A stretch of 64,000 nt of DNA from Paraburkholderia kururiensis (GCF_034424375.1 NZ_CP139965.1:4278001-4342000); one strand, 5' to 3'; positions 26,615-36,050 are shown, counted from the stretch's first letter. Translations and numbers: made by a program. Notes: generated by a model not told the origin, from the sequence alone.

Positions 26615-28161
26615 ACACACCGGCATCGGCGGGCGGCGTCTCTGCCGGCGCACGTCCGGGGCGGCCGCCCGAAGTTTCGTCCGCTGTTTCCTCGACAGGC
26701 GCAGCCGACCGCGAGCCGCCTTCGGCGCTGGCCGCGCGGCTCGTGCCCTATGGCTTCGCAAGAAACGGCCAGATTCTCGTCGCGCATCAACACGCCGATG
26801 CGCTCGAAGTGTGGATCAGCGACCGCACGAACGACGCCGCGCTCGCCGAGATCGCACGCAACTTCGGCGCGCTTTCCATCGTGCGCTTGCCCGCCGACGA
26901 ACTCGCGCAGGCCATCAACCAGGCCTACGCGCGCCAGGACGGCAGCGCGGCCCAGGTGGTGGGCGAAGTGGAAGGCGAAGTGGATCTCTCGCGTCTCATG
27001 CAGGACATTCCCGAAGTGGAAGACCTGCTGGAGTCCGAAGACGACGCGCCGATCATCCGCATGATCAACGCGCTGCTCACGCAGGCCGCGCGCGAACAGG
27101 CATCGGACATTCACATCGAGCCGTTCGAAAACGCGTCGGTAGTGCGTTTTCGCGTGGACGGTACGCTGCGCGACGTCGTGCGTCCCAAGAAAGCGCTGCA
27201 CGGCGCGCTGATTTCGCGCATCAAGATCATGGCGCAGCTCGATATCGCGGAAAAACGTCTGCCGCAGGACGGTCGCATCACGCTGCGCGTGGGCGGGCGT
27301 CCGGTGGACGTGCGCGTCTCGACGCTGCCCACGGGCCACGGCGAACGCGCCGTGCTGCGTCTGCTGGAAAAAGACGCGCAGCGCCTGAATCTCGAAGCGC
27401 TCGGCATGGCGCAGGATACGCTCGCGAAGTTCGACCGGCTGATATCGCGCCCGCACGGCATCGTGCTCGTCACGGGCCCTACGGGTTCGGGTAAAACGAC
27501 GACGCTGTACGCATCGATGTCGCGGCTCGAAACGGCCACCACGAACATCATGACGGTGGAAGACCCGATCGAGTACGACCTCGCCGGCATCGGCCAGACG
27601 CAGGTGAACGAGCGCATCGGCATGACGTTCGGTCGCGCGCTGCGGTCCATTTTGCGGCAGGACCCGGACATCATCATGATCGGTGAAATCCGCGACCTGG
27701 AGACCGCGCAGATCGCGGTGCAAGCGTCGCTCACGGGTCACCTCGTGCTCGCGACGCTGCACACGAACGACGCGGCCTCGGCCGTCACGCGTCTCACGGA
27801 TATGGGCGTGGAGCCGTATCTGCTGGCGTCGTCGTTGCTCGGCGTGCTGGCGCAGCGGCTGGTGCGTCAGCTGTGCCCGGTGTGCAAACAGGAGCGCAGC
27901 GAAGACGGCCACGCGCACTGGCATCCCGTGGGCTGCGACAAGTGCGGACAGTCGGGCTATGCAGGCCGGCGCGGCGTGTACGAACTGCTGCTCGTGGACG
28001 ACACCATCCGCTCGCTCATCCACCGCAACGCGGCAGACGCCGAGATTCTCGCCGCGGGTCGCGCCCAGGGCATGCGCACGCTGCGCGAGGACGGCGAGCG
28101 TTGGGTGGCGGCGGGCATGACGTCGCTGGAAGAAGTGATCCGCGTGACGGGCGGAGCCTGA
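26611..28161 (+). CDS. gspE: Type II secretion ATPase GspE
   Basis: Cytoplasmic hexameric ATPase that drives pseudopilus assembly. 516 residues from a GTG start overlapping the gspD stop. Walker A GPTGSGKTTT near residue 289, Asp box and Walker B (RSILRQDPDIIMIGEIRD), His box (TGHLVLATLHTNDA), and the zinc-binding tetracysteine motif CPVC...CDKC near residue 425. The N-terminal N1E domain contacts GspL. Full family length, no anomalies. The gspF start follows after 6 bp. Confidence 0.94.
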   Translation: MNTPASAGGVSAGARPGRPPEVSSAVSSTGAADREPPSALAARLVPYGFARNGQILVAHQHADALEVWISDRTNDAALAEIARNFGALSIVRLPADELAQAINQAYARQDGSAAQVVGEVEGEVDLSRLMQDIPEVEDLLESEDDAPIIRMINALLTQAAREQASDIHIEPFENASVVRFRVDGTLRDVVRPKKALHGALISRIKIMAQLDIAEKRLPQDGRITLRVGGRPVDVRVSTLPTGHGERAVLRLLEKDAQRLNLEALGMAQDTLAKFDRLISRPHGIVLVTGPTGSGKTTTLYASMSRLETATTNIMTVEDPIEYDLAGIGQTQVNERIGMTFGRALRSILRQDPDIIMIGEIRDLETAQIAVQASLTGHLVLATLHTNDAASAVTRLTDMGVEPYLLASSLLGVLAQRLVRQLCPVCKQERSEDGHAHWHPVGCDKCGQSGYAGRRGVYELLLVDDTIRSLIHRNAADAEILAAGRAQGMRTLREDGERWVAAGMTSLEEVIRVTGGA

Positions 28162-28167
28162 CGCGTC

Positions 28168-29385
28168 ATGCCGGCATTCCGTTTTGAAGCGATCGACGCG
28201 GCGGGCAAGGCGCAGAAGGGCGTGCTCGACGCGGACAGCGCGCGCAGTGCCCGCACGCAGCTACGCACGCAAGGCCTCACGCCGCTCGTCGTCGAACCTG
28301 CGGCGAGCCGCACGCGCGGCGAGCGTCAGCAGCGTCTCGCGATCGGCCGCCGGCTGTCGCAGCGCGAGCAGGCCATCCTGACGCGGCAACTCGCGAGCCT
28401 GCTCGTCGCTGGCCTGCCGCTCGATGAAGCGCTTGCCGTGCTCACCGACCAGTCCGAGCGCGACTACATCCGCGAGTTGATGGCCGCGATTCGCGCCGAG
28501 GTGCTGGGCGGCCATTCGCTCGCCAATGCGCTGGCACAGCATCCGCGCGACTTTCCCGACATCTATCGCGCGCTCGTTGCGGCCGGCGAGCACACCGGCA
28601 AGCTGGGCCTCGTGCTGTCGCGGCTCGCTGACTACATCGAGCAACGCAACGCGCTCAAGCAGAAGATCGTGCTGGCCTTCACGTATCCCGCCATCGTCAC
28701 GATCATCGCGTTCGGCATCGTCACGTTCCTGCTCAGCTATGTGGTGCCGCAAGTGGTGAACGTGTTTGCGAGCACGAAGCAGCAGCTGCCCATCCTGACC
28801 GTCGTGATGATGGCGCTCTCCGGCTTCGTGCGGCACTGGTGGTGGGCGCTGCTGATCGGCATCGTGGTGGTCGTGTACCTGGTGCGTTCCATCCTCGCGC
28901 AGCCGGGCCCGCGGCTCTCGTTCGACCGCTGGCTGCTCACGGCGCCGCTCGCGGGCAAGCTCGTGCGCGGCTACAACACCGTGCGCTTTGCGAGCACGCT
29001 GGGCATTCTCTCGGCGGCGGGTGTGCCGATCCTGCGCGCGTTGCAGGCGGCCGGCGAAACGCTCAGCAACCGCGCGATGCGCGGCAACATCGAAGATGCG
29101 ATTGTGCGCGTGCGCGAAGGCACGTCGCTTTCACGCGCGCTCGGCAACACGAAGACGTTTCCGCCCGTGCTGGTTCACCTGATCCGTTCGGGCGAAGCGA
29201 CCGGCGACGTGACCACCATGCTGGACCGTGCCGCCGAAGGCGAGTCGCGCGAACTGGAGCGGCGCACGATGTTCCTGACGAGCCTGCTCGAGCCGCTGCT
29301 GATTCTGGCGATGGGCGGTGTGGTGCTCGTGATCGTGCTGGCCGTGATGCTGCCGATCATCGAGCTCAACAACCTCGTGCAGTAA
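28168..29385 (+). CDS. gspF: Type II secretion inner-membrane platform protein GspF
   Basis: Polytopic inner-membrane component of the assembly platform. 405 residues with two T2SSF cytoplasmic domains (LTRQLASLLVAGLPLDEALAV; FASTLGILSAAGVPILRAL) and three membrane helices (around residues 170-195, 222-242 and 375-400). It opens MPAFRFEAIDAAGK, the standard GspF N-terminus. It closes the gspDEF transcription unit and is convergent with gspC. Confidence 0.93.
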   Translation: MPAFRFEAIDAAGKAQKGVLDADSARSARTQLRTQGLTPLVVEPAASRTRGERQQRLAIGRRLSQREQAILTRQLASLLVAGLPLDEALAVLTDQSERDYIRELMAAIRAEVLGGHSLANALAQHPRDFPDIYRALVAAGEHTGKLGLVLSRLADYIEQRNALKQKIVLAFTYPAIVTIIAFGIVTFLLSYVVPQVVNVFASTKQQLPILTVVMMALSGFVRHWWWALLIGIVVVVYLVRSILAQPGPRLSFDRWLLTAPLAGKLVRGYNTVRFASTLGILSAAGVPILRALQAAGETLSNRAMRGNIEDAIVRVREGTSLSRALGNTKTFPPVLVHLIRSGEATGDVTTMLDRAAEGESRELERRTMFLTSLLEPLLILAMGGVVLVIVLAVMLPIIELNNLVQ

Positions 29386-29414
29386 ATGCCTGCAGTAAAG
29401 ACGTAACCGCGCGC

Positions 29415-29825
29415 CTAGCGCACGTAGATGGTGGGGCCGGCGGCGTTGGCCGGCAGGAAGACTTCGGAATGCACGCCGTTGCGGTCGATCACGATGGAGC
29501 GCGCGCGCACTTCGGCGAGCTTCGCGCCCTCGGTGAGCGGGCCGCCCAGCGAGATGGCCTTCGGCGGCTCACCGCCCACGCTGACGATAGCCGCCGCGCC
29601 CTGCTTGAGCGCAAGAATGCCGAAAAGGCGCACGTCCTGGTTCACGCTGCGCGTGAGCTGGCCGCCGAACAGCGTGGCGGCCTGATCGACGGAAACAGGC
29701 GCATGTACGGCCGCAGCCGGCACGGGCGCCGAACGTGCGGTGAGCGTGACGATCCAGTAGGTCAGCGTCGCGCAGAACACGGCGAAAAGCGCGAGCGACA
29801 GAAGGCGGATTTGCAGGGTGTTCAT
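29415..29825 (-). CDS. gspC: Type II secretion protein GspC, short form, inverted within the cluster
   Basis: Inner-membrane protein that links the platform to the secretin N0 domain. 136 residues: short cytoplasmic tail, one membrane helix (LLSLALFAVFCATLTYWIV), then the periplasmic homology region (ATLFGGQ, VRLFGILALKQGAAAIVSVGG, ...IDRNGVHSEVFLP). The PDZ or coiled-coil C-terminal domain of longer GspC proteins is absent. It lies on the opposite strand between gspF and gspG; the same inversion is known in Burkholderia clusters. The start at 29825 was chosen from family alignment; the frame is open to 29876. Confidence 0.88.
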   Translation of the reverse strand: MNTLQIRLLSLALFAVFCATLTYWIVTLTARSAPVPAAAVHAPVSVDQAATLFGGQLTRSVNQDVRLFGILALKQGAAAIVSVGGEPPKAISLGGPLTEGAKLAEVRARSIVIDRNGVHSEVFLPANAAGPTIYVR

Positions 29826-30005
29826 GGCGCGCATTGTACGAAGTATTGGGAAGTTTGAGGCTGGTCGGGAAAGCATCTGAAAGCTTGTGTGCCCTCGCCA
29901 TTACAATGACCGGCCGGGCGCCGTACGGTTCGTGATGCGCAGCGTATCACGCGTGCCGGCCCGAATGGGTGAACTCAAATTTTTTCGCAAACGAGGTAGC
30001 AAGTC
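29826..30005. promoter_or_regulatory. Divergent promoter region between gspC and gspG
   Basis: 180 bp separating the two start codons of divergent secretion genes, so both promoters must lie here or upstream. It includes a CGAGGTAGC ribosome site for gspG at the right edge. No confident -35/-10 pair seen. Confidence 0.4.
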
Positions 30006-30470
30006 ATGCAAATGTGGACCAAAGGCCGTGCCGAAATCGAAGCGCTGCGCGCTCGCCGCCAACGCGGGTTCACGCTCATCGAAATCATGGTCGTGATCGC
30101 GATTCTCGGCATTCTCGCCGCGCTGATCGTGCCGAAAATCATGAGCCGCCCCGACGAGGCGCGGCGCGTGGCGGCGCGTCAGGACATCGGCACCATCATG
30201 CAGGCCATGAAACTCTACCGGCTCGACAACGGCCGCTATCCGACCCAGGAGCAAGGTTTGCGCGCGCTGGTCGAAAAGCCTTCCGTGGACCCGGTGCCGA
30301 ACAACTGGAAAGACGGCGGCTACCTGGAACGTCTGCCTAACGACCCGTGGGGCAACAGCTATCAGTACCTGAACCCCGGCGTGCACGGCGAGATCGACGT
30401 ATTCAGCTACGGCGCCGACGGCAAGCCGGGCGGTGAAGGCAACGACGCCGACGTAGGCTCGTGGCAATAG
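30006..30470 (+). CDS. gspG: Major pseudopilin GspG
   Basis: Principal subunit of the type II secretion pseudopilus. 154 residues with a 21-residue leader ending RQRG, cleavage before FTLIEIMVVIAILG; Glu5 of the mature protein is present. The C-terminal domain has the calcium-site region typical of GspG (LPNDPWGNSYQYLNPG, DVFSYGADGKPGGEG). First gene of gspGHIJKLMN. A second in-frame ATG at 30012 is possible. Confidence 0.94.
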   Translation: MQMWTKGRAEIEALRARRQRGFTLIEIMVVIAILGILAALIVPKIMSRPDEARRVAARQDIGTIMQAMKLYRLDNGRYPTQEQGLRALVEKPSVDPVPNNWKDGGYLERLPNDPWGNSYQYLNPGVHGEIDVFSYGADGKPGGEGNDADVGSWQ

Positions 30471-30488
30471 CGAGACAGCGATAGAGCG

Positions 30489-30968
30489 ATGAAAGAAGGT
30501 TTGCCGTGCGCGCGGCGTGAACGTGGCTTCACGCTGCTCGAAATGCTGGTGGTGCTGGTGATCGCAGGCTTGCTCGTCTCGCTTGCCTCGCTTTCGCTCA
30601 CGCGCAATCCGCGCACGGATCTCAACGAAGAAGCGCAGCGGCTCGCGCTGCTGTTCGAAACCGCGGGCGACGAGGCACAGGTGCGCGCGCGCCCCATCGC
30701 GTGGCAACCGCTCGACAGCGGCTTTCGCTTCGACGTGCGAACCGACGACGGCTGGCGCCCGCTGCGCGACGACGACCTGCTCGGGCCGCGTCATTGGGAA
30801 GGCGGCGTGACGGGCGTGTCGATCGATTACCCCGGTTCGGACACGGGCGCGGACCGCATCGTGTTCGGCACCGAAAGCGTCGATGTGCCGGTGCGCGTCA
30901 CGCTCTTTTCGGCTGCGGGCAATGCAACGATCGTCGGCACCGGTAATGGCCGCTACGAGGTGCATTGA
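30489..30968 (+). CDS. gspH: Minor pseudopilin GspH
   Basis: Minor pseudopilin at the pseudopilus tip complex. 159 residues, leader MKEGLPCARRERG then FTLLEMLVVLVIAGLLVS with mature Glu5. The rest has the GspH beta-sandwich pattern (WQPLDSGFRFDVRTDDGWRP). It lies 18 bp after gspG and 1 bp before gspI. Confidence 0.9.
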   Translation: MKEGLPCARRERGFTLLEMLVVLVIAGLLVSLASLSLTRNPRTDLNEEAQRLALLFETAGDEAQVRARPIAWQPLDSGFRFDVRTDDGWRPLRDDDLLGPRHWEGGVTGVSIDYPGSDTGADRIVFGTESVDVPVRVTLFSAAGNATIVGTGNGRYEVH

Positions 30969-30969
30969 G

Positions 30970-31413
30970 ATGGCCGCTCGCGCTTGCCGCCGCGCCGGTA
31001 GCGAAGCGCATGGTGCGCTGCGCCCTGCCCTTCGCGTCCGTTCGACGCGCGGCTTCACGATGATCGAAGTGCTGGTCGCACTTGCCATCATCGCGGTGGC
31101 GCTTGCGGCGTCGCTGCGGGCCGTGGGCAGTCTTGCGGCCGGCGAGGCCGACCTGCATCGGCGCCTCCTGGCCGGCTGGAGCGCGGACAACGCGCTCGCT
31201 CAACTGCACCTCGCGCACGCGTGGCCGGAGGTGGGCGAGCAGAGCTTCGATTGCTCGCAGGGCAATCTGCAACTGCTCTGCACCGAACGTGTGAGCGCGA
31301 CGCCGAATCCGGTGTTTCGGCGCGTGGAAGTATCGGTGACGATGCCCGGGCGCGACGGCAATCTCGCGCAGATGGTGACGGTGGTTGCGAATGAAACCAG
31401 CCGGCCGTTGTGA
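30970..31413 (+). CDS. gspI: Minor pseudopilin GspI
   Basis: Minor pseudopilin that forms the GspIJK tip complex. 147 residues with an unusually long basic leader (about 37 residues) before RSTRG and FTMIEVLVALAIIAVALAAS. The start at 30970 begins directly after the gspH stop. The C-terminal region (CSQGNLQLLCTERVSATPNP, MPGRDGNLAQMVTVV) matches GspI length and layout. Its end overlaps the chosen gspJ start by 23 bp. Confidence 0.88.
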   Translation: MAARACRRAGSEAHGALRPALRVRSTRGFTMIEVLVALAIIAVALAASLRAVGSLAAGEADLHRRLLAGWSADNALAQLHLAHAWPEVGEQSFDCSQGNLQLLCTERVSATPNPVFRRVEVSVTMPGRDGNLAQMVTVVANETSRPL

Positions 31414-32170
31414 TCGTGCCGGCCGCCGCGAGTGCCGCGATATGTTGCGCGAGGCACGCGAGGCGCACGCCGGCCCGCATGCTTCGCAGCACGGCGCGCG
31501 TCGTGCTGCATCGCGCGCTTCACGGCGCACCGCGCGCGGCTTCACGCTCATCGAGCTGCTGGTCGCCATCGCCATACTTGCGGTCATTGCGGTGCTGTCG
31601 TGGCGCGGGCTGGATCAGATCATCCGCGGCCGTCAGATCGTGACGAGTTCGATGGAAGACGAGCGCGTGTTCGCGCAATTGTTCGACCAGATGCGCATTG
31701 ACGCCCGGCTCGCTGCTTCGGATGACGAAACGGGCGAAGCCGCGGTCTCCGTGAGCGGCGGCGCACTGCAGATCGTGCGCAGTTTCGCGGTGGCGCCGGG
31801 CAACGCGCCGCGGCTGCAAGTGGTGCGCTATCGCATTGCCGCCGGTCGCGTGATTCGTTATGCGTCGCCGCCGCTCGCGAACGTGGGCGAACTGCGGCGC
31901 GCGCTGCGCGGCAGCGAAACCGACGAGTGGAGCGCCGTGCCGCTGATGGGCGGCGTGGGCGCCATCAATGCGCGGCTCTTCGTGCCGAAGGTGGGCTGGA
32001 CGACGCAGATGAAAGACGTGCAAAGCGCGATCACCGAGAACGACAACAACCTCAAGGTGCCGCAGCTCGGCAATGCGCCGCTGCCGCGCTCGGTGACGGG
32101 GCTCGAGGTGAGCATCGGCGCGGCGTCGCTGCAGCGGCCCGTGACGCGCGTGTTTCTGGTGGGAGAGTGA
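31391..32170 (+). CDS. gspJ: Minor pseudopilin GspJ
   Basis: Minor pseudopilin of the GspIJK tip. Prepilin motif TARG before FTLIELLVAIAILAVI, then the GspJ fold (WRGLDQIIRGRQIV, DEWSAVPLMGGVGAI). Up to 259 residues from the ATG at 31391, which has GGTGG upstream; the ATG at 31442 gives 242 residues and a shorter leader, closer to the family norm. I keep the longer form with this reservation. Confidence 0.85.
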   Translation: MKPAGRCDRAGRRECRDMLREAREAHAGPHASQHGARRAASRASRRTARGFTLIELLVAIAILAVIAVLSWRGLDQIIRGRQIVTSSMEDERVFAQLFDQMRIDARLAASDDETGEAAVSVSGGALQIVRSFAVAPGNAPRLQVVRYRIAAGRVIRYASPPLANVGELRRALRGSETDEWSAVPLMGGVGAINARLFVPKVGWTTQMKDVQSAITENDNNLKVPQLGNAPLPRSVTGLEVSIGAASLQRPVTRVFLVGE

Positions 32171-32172
32171 CG

Positions 32173-33294
32173 ATGCGCGCGCTCCACTCTCGTCATCGTG
32201 TTCGGGGTCGTCGGCAGCGCGGGGCGGCGATCATCAGCGCGCTGCTGGTGGTCGCGCTCTCGGCGATTCTGGTTTCCGGCATGTTGTGGCGGCAGCAGGT
32301 GCAGGTGCGTCGCATCGAAAACCAGCGCCTGCTCGCGCAGGCGCAGTGGGTGGCGCGCGGCGCGACGGACTGGACACGGCTGATATTGCGTTCCGAAGCC
32401 GATACATCCGCGGGCGTGACGTACCTGGGCGGCGTCTGGGGCGTGCCCATTGCGAAGACGCGACTGTCGGACTTCCTCGGCCAGATCGGCGATGCGGGCG
32501 CGCAGCAGGGGGCGTCCACGTATCTGTCGGGATCGATCGAAGATGCGCAGGCGCGCTTCAATCTGCGCGACCTCGTTTCCACGGCGACGCCCGGCGCGCT
32601 GCAACTCGACGTCCAGCAGATCCAGTCGTTCCAGCGGCTGCTGCAGATACTCGGCCTCAACGGGCAACTGGCGAAGGCGGTGGCGCTGCAGATGCGCGCG
32701 GGTCTCGCGCATTCGGCCACGCGCTTCCAGACGCAGACCGCGCCCGGCAGCACCACGGGACAATCGTCCACGCAGCAGCTTCAGAACCTCGCTGCGGGCG
32801 GCGCGACGGGCGGCACGAACTTCAGCAACAACCCGGGCCTCGAGGACAGCAACGACAACAGCGCCGTCGCGCCGTTGCTGATGACGAGCGTCGATTCACT
32901 GCTCGACGTGCCCGGCTTCTCGCACGACATCGTCGAGCGGCTGCGGCCATTCGTGACCGTGCTGCCCACCATGACGCCCGTGAACATGAACACCGCGCCC
33001 GCCGAGGTGATTGCGGCCGTGGTGCCGGGCATGAACCTGTCGAGCGCACAGGCGTTCGTGGCGCGCCGGCAGACCGTGTTTTTTCACAACGTCGGCGACG
33101 TGCAGCTCGCGCTGCGCGGCGCGGGCGTAGAGCAGACGGCCGTGGACCCCAACCAGTTCGACGTGAACACGAGTTATTTTCTGGTACATGGCCGCGTGCA
33201 GCATCAGCGGGCCGAGCTGGACCGCACGACGCTGATCTGGCGCGATCCGCTCACGCACACGACGCGCATTGTCTGGATACGAGACCAACTGTGA
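32173..33294 (+). CDS. gspK: Minor pseudopilin GspK
   Basis: Largest minor pseudopilin, capping the pseudopilus. 373 residues: leader ending RQRG, then AAIISALLVVALSAILVS, which lacks Glu5 as is normal for GspK. It contains the helical insert (NLSSAQAFVARRQTVF) and the calcium-binding region. A Ser/Thr/Gly/Asn-rich stretch around residues 190-230 is low-complexity. Starts 2 bp after gspJ. Confidence 0.9.
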   Translation: MRALHSRHRVRGRRQRGAAIISALLVVALSAILVSGMLWRQQVQVRRIENQRLLAQAQWVARGATDWTRLILRSEADTSAGVTYLGGVWGVPIAKTRLSDFLGQIGDAGAQQGASTYLSGSIEDAQARFNLRDLVSTATPGALQLDVQQIQSFQRLLQILGLNGQLAKAVALQMRAGLAHSATRFQTQTAPGSTTGQSSTQQLQNLAAGGATGGTNFSNNPGLEDSNDNSAVAPLLMTSVDSLLDVPGFSHDIVERLRPFVTVLPTMTPVNMNTAPAEVIAAVVPGMNLSSAQAFVARRQTVFFHNVGDVQLALRGAGVEQTAVDPNQFDVNTSYFLVHGRVQHQRAELDRTTLIWRDPLTHTTRIVWIRDQL

Positions 33295-33313
33295 ATATCG
33301 CCGGGAGATGCCT

Positions 33314-34741
33314 TTGAGCACGCTGATTGTCCTGATGCCGCCACGAGATCCGGCCGTGCCCTCGCAGGAATGGCAACTGCCGGAACTGCCGTTCCTGCTC
33401 GTCGACAAGGCGGGGCGCACGCAGCGCACGGGCCGCTCGGCGCTCGCGCTGTTGCCGCGCGCCACGCAAACGGTGCTGATGATTGCCGCCCGCGACGTGC
33501 TGATGATTCCCGCCGCCGTGCCGCCGCTCAAGGGGCCGCGCCTGCGCCAGGCGCTGCCCAACGTGGTGGAGGACCACCTGATCCAGGACCCCCAGCATTG
33601 CCACCTCGCGCTCGACCCGCAGCCGCTGCCGGACGGCCGGCAGATCGTGGCGGTCATCGACCGTGCCTGGTTCCGCTTTTTCATCGACGCCTTCACGTCC
33701 GCCGGGCATCGCAACCTGCACGCGGTGCCGGTTACGCGGTGCCTGCCGGCGGCGCCCGAAGCTGCGGCGCCTCGCGCGTCGGGCGAAGATGATGCCGCCG
33801 AGCCCGGCAAGACGACGCCGGCCACGCGCGGCGACGTGGGGGCAACCGGCGCCGACACGGCGCTCGCCGAAGACACCGCGCTCGACACGCTTGCCGCGAC
33901 GCCCGTCGTGGCCGCGTTGCTCGGCAAGGTCGCGCAGGCGGCGCCCGCCCTTTTCACTGACGCTGCGGACGCCGAAACGGCCACGATCGCCACCGCTACG
34001 CCGCGCGTCGAGCTTGCTGTAGCACGAGGCGTGCAGGGCGAAGGCCTCGCGGTGCCCGCATCGAGCGTGGCAGCCACGCTCGATGCCCTCGCGGTCGGCG
34101 CGCCGCTCACGGTGTACTCGTTGACCGACGTGCCCGGCGAGCCGCAACTGGCTTCGTCCGCCGCGATGCCGCCGGTGCCCAACGCCCGCCCGCTGACGTT
34201 CGAAGCGCTCGCGCGGCGCGCGCCGGAAAGCCGCTTCGACCTGTGCCAGTTCGAGTTCATGGTGCAGCCGTGGCGGCTCGACCGCGCGACGCTGCGTCGC
34301 CTGCGGCTGCCGCTCGCGCTCGTGGTGGCGTCGCTCCTCGCGGCGATCATCGGCGCGAACGTGCAGTGGCTCATGATGGCGCGCCAGCGCGACGCGCTCA
34401 GCGCGCAGATGACGGAAACGCTGCTCAACGCGTTTCCGAAGACGACGGTGGTGCTCGACGCACCCGACCAGATGTCGCGCCAGCTTCAGCAACTGCGCGT
34501 GGCGGCGGGCGAGCTGTCGCCGGCGGACTTTCTCTCGCTGGCCGACGGGCTCGCGCGTTCGTTGGGGCCGGTGCCGGTGAACGGCATTGCGGCGCTGGAT
34601 TACCACGACCGTCGGCTCGACGTGACCTTCAAGCCCGAGGTCAAGGTGGACGCGGACTTCGGCAAGCGGCTGGAGCGCAACGGACTCTCGGGCGCCATCG
34701 ATAGCAATACGGGCAAGTGGACCATCAGGAGCGGATCATGA
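33314..34741 (+). CDS. gspL: Type II secretion platform protein GspL (inferred TTG start)
   Basis: Inner-membrane protein that recruits GspE. About 475 residues: cytoplasmic actin-like domain (LPNVVEDHLIQDPQHCHLAL; VIDRAWFRFFIDAF), one membrane helix (LPLALVVASLLAAIIGANVQW, about residues 334-354) and a ferredoxin-like periplasmic domain. The ATG at 33308 lies directly against its GGGAG, which is too close; TTG at 33314 puts it at 6 nt and gives MSTLIVLMPPRDPAV, the form I expect for this group. A long Ala/Thr/Asp-rich insert (about residues 150-215) is poorly conserved. Ends in an ATGA overlap with gspM. Confidence 0.88.
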   Translation: MSTLIVLMPPRDPAVPSQEWQLPELPFLLVDKAGRTQRTGRSALALLPRATQTVLMIAARDVLMIPAAVPPLKGPRLRQALPNVVEDHLIQDPQHCHLALDPQPLPDGRQIVAVIDRAWFRFFIDAFTSAGHRNLHAVPVTRCLPAAPEAAAPRASGEDDAAEPGKTTPATRGDVGATGADTALAEDTALDTLAATPVVAALLGKVAQAAPALFTDAADAETATIATATPRVELAVARGVQGEGLAVPASSVAATLDALAVGAPLTVYSLTDVPGEPQLASSAAMPPVPNARPLTFEALARRAPESRFDLCQFEFMVQPWRLDRATLRRLRLPLALVVASLLAAIIGANVQWLMMARQRDALSAQMTETLLNAFPKTTVVLDAPDQMSRQLQQLRVAAGELSPADFLSLADGLARSLGPVPVNGIAALDYHDRRLDVTFKPEVKVDADFGKRLERNGLSGAIDSNTGKWTIRSGS

Positions 34742-35241
34742 AGTCGGCACTCGCAGAAGCCTGGGCCCGTTTCTGGGAAACGCGCACCGCGCGCGAAAAG
34801 CAGCTCATCACGTGGGGCGGCGCGGTGCTGGCTGTGGTGATCGGCTGGTCGGTGCTGTGGTCGCCGGCTCAAGAGGGCCGCGCGCAGCTGCGCGAGACGC
34901 TGCCCGCCATGCAGCGCCAGCTCGCGCAGATGACGGCACAGGCCAACGAGGCGCGCACGCTCTCGGCCGCGGCCCAGGGCGTGGCGCCCACGGGTGCCGC
35001 GCTGCGCGACGCTTTGGCGGCGTCGCTCAACGATCACGGCCTGCCGCCCGCGCAGGTGCAGGTGATGGGCAACGCGGTGCAGGTGCAGATGAAGAACGCG
35101 TCGTTCCCGGCGTGGGTGGCATGGCTCGACGATGCCCGCAAGCAGTTCAAGGTGCAGGTTTCCGAGGCCCACGTGACGGCGCTGAAAGCCGACGGCCAGG
35201 TGGACCTCACCGCATCGCTACAGCCGCCGGCTGTCCATTGA
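34738..35241 (+). CDS. gspM: Type II secretion platform protein GspM
   Basis: Bitopic inner-membrane partner of GspL. 167 residues: short cytoplasmic segment (FWETRTAREKQLITWGG), one membrane helix (AVLAVVIGWSVLW), a coiled-coil (RAQLRETLPAMQRQLAQM) and a small ferredoxin-like periplasmic domain ending in WLDDARKQFKVQVSEAHV. The start overlaps the gspL stop (ATGA), implying coupled translation and 1:1 synthesis. Confidence 0.9.
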   Translation: MKSALAEAWARFWETRTAREKQLITWGGAVLAVVIGWSVLWSPAQEGRAQLRETLPAMQRQLAQMTAQANEARTLSAAAQGVAPTGAALRDALAASLNDHGLPPAQVQVMGNAVQVQMKNASFPAWVAWLDDARKQFKVQVSEAHVTALKADGQVDLTASLQPPAVH

Positions 35242-35263
35242 TGGCAGACGCACGGGACTTCGC

Positions 35264-36043
35264 ATGAGCTTCTGGATGCGCTACGTGCGCGCCGCGCTGC
35301 CGTGGCTCGTAGTGGGGCTGCTTTCGAGCGGCGTCGTGCTGCTCGCCATGCTGCCGGCCGCGTGGATTGCGCCGCAGTTCGCGAAGGCCACGCACGGGCA
35401 CGTGAACCTGGTGGAGCCGGCTGGCTCGTTGTGGCACGGTTCGGCTTCGCTGATGCTCGCGGCCGGTCCGGACGAAACCGGCGCCACGATGCTGCCCGGT
35501 CGCATCGAATGGCAGACCGCGTTCTGGCCGCTTTTCACGGGCCGCGTGCAGATGCGCATGCGCCAAAGCCAGGCGATGCCCGACCCGGTCACCGTGGACG
35601 CCACCACGCGTGGCGCCGTGCTATCCGCAGGCGCGATGACCGTGCCGGCTTCGCTGCTGAGCGGCCTGGGCGCGCCCTTCAATACGCTCGATCTGCAAGG
35701 CGACGTCCGGCTTGCCTGGACCGACTGGCGCACCTTCGGCAACGAAGCGTTCGGCCGCCTCACCATCACGCTCGACGACATGAGCTCGCGCGTGTCGCTC
35801 GTGAAGCCGCTCGGCACGTACCAGGTGGTGTTTCAGGCGCAGGGCGTTTCATCGACGCTGGATCTTTCCACCCTGAAGGGGCCGCTAATGCTGGCCGGCC
35901 ACGGTGTGGTTGCACCGACGTCCACGTCGTTTCAGGGCACCGCAAGCGCGACGCCCGACCAGCGCGACAACCTGGCCGGACTGCTGAATCTGCTGGGGCG
36001 CCCCACGGGGCCCGGAACGGTCGCGCTGGTGTTCTTCCGCTGA
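35264..36043 (+). CDS. gspN: Type II secretion protein GspN
   Basis: Bitopic inner-membrane protein of 259 residues found in a subset of type II systems; exact role unclear and often dispensable. One N-terminal membrane helix (LPWLVVGLLSSGVVLLAMLP) and a periplasmic T2SSN domain (VEPAGSLWHGSASLML, LDLQGDVRLAWTDWR, LAGLLNLLGRPTGPG). Last gene of gspGHIJKLMN; it runs into the convergent NodT-family gene with 7 bp between stops. Confidence 0.88.
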   Translation: MSFWMRYVRAALPWLVVGLLSSGVVLLAMLPAAWIAPQFAKATHGHVNLVEPAGSLWHGSASLMLAAGPDETGATMLPGRIEWQTAFWPLFTGRVQMRMRQSQAMPDPVTVDATTRGAVLSAGAMTVPASLLSGLGAPFNTLDLQGDVRLAWTDWRTFGNEAFGRLTITLDDMSSRVSLVKPLGTYQVVFQAQGVSSTLDLSTLKGPLMLAGHGVVAPTSTSFQGTASATPDQRDNLAGLLNLLGRPTGPGTVALVFFR

Positions 36044-36050
36044 CGGTTCT

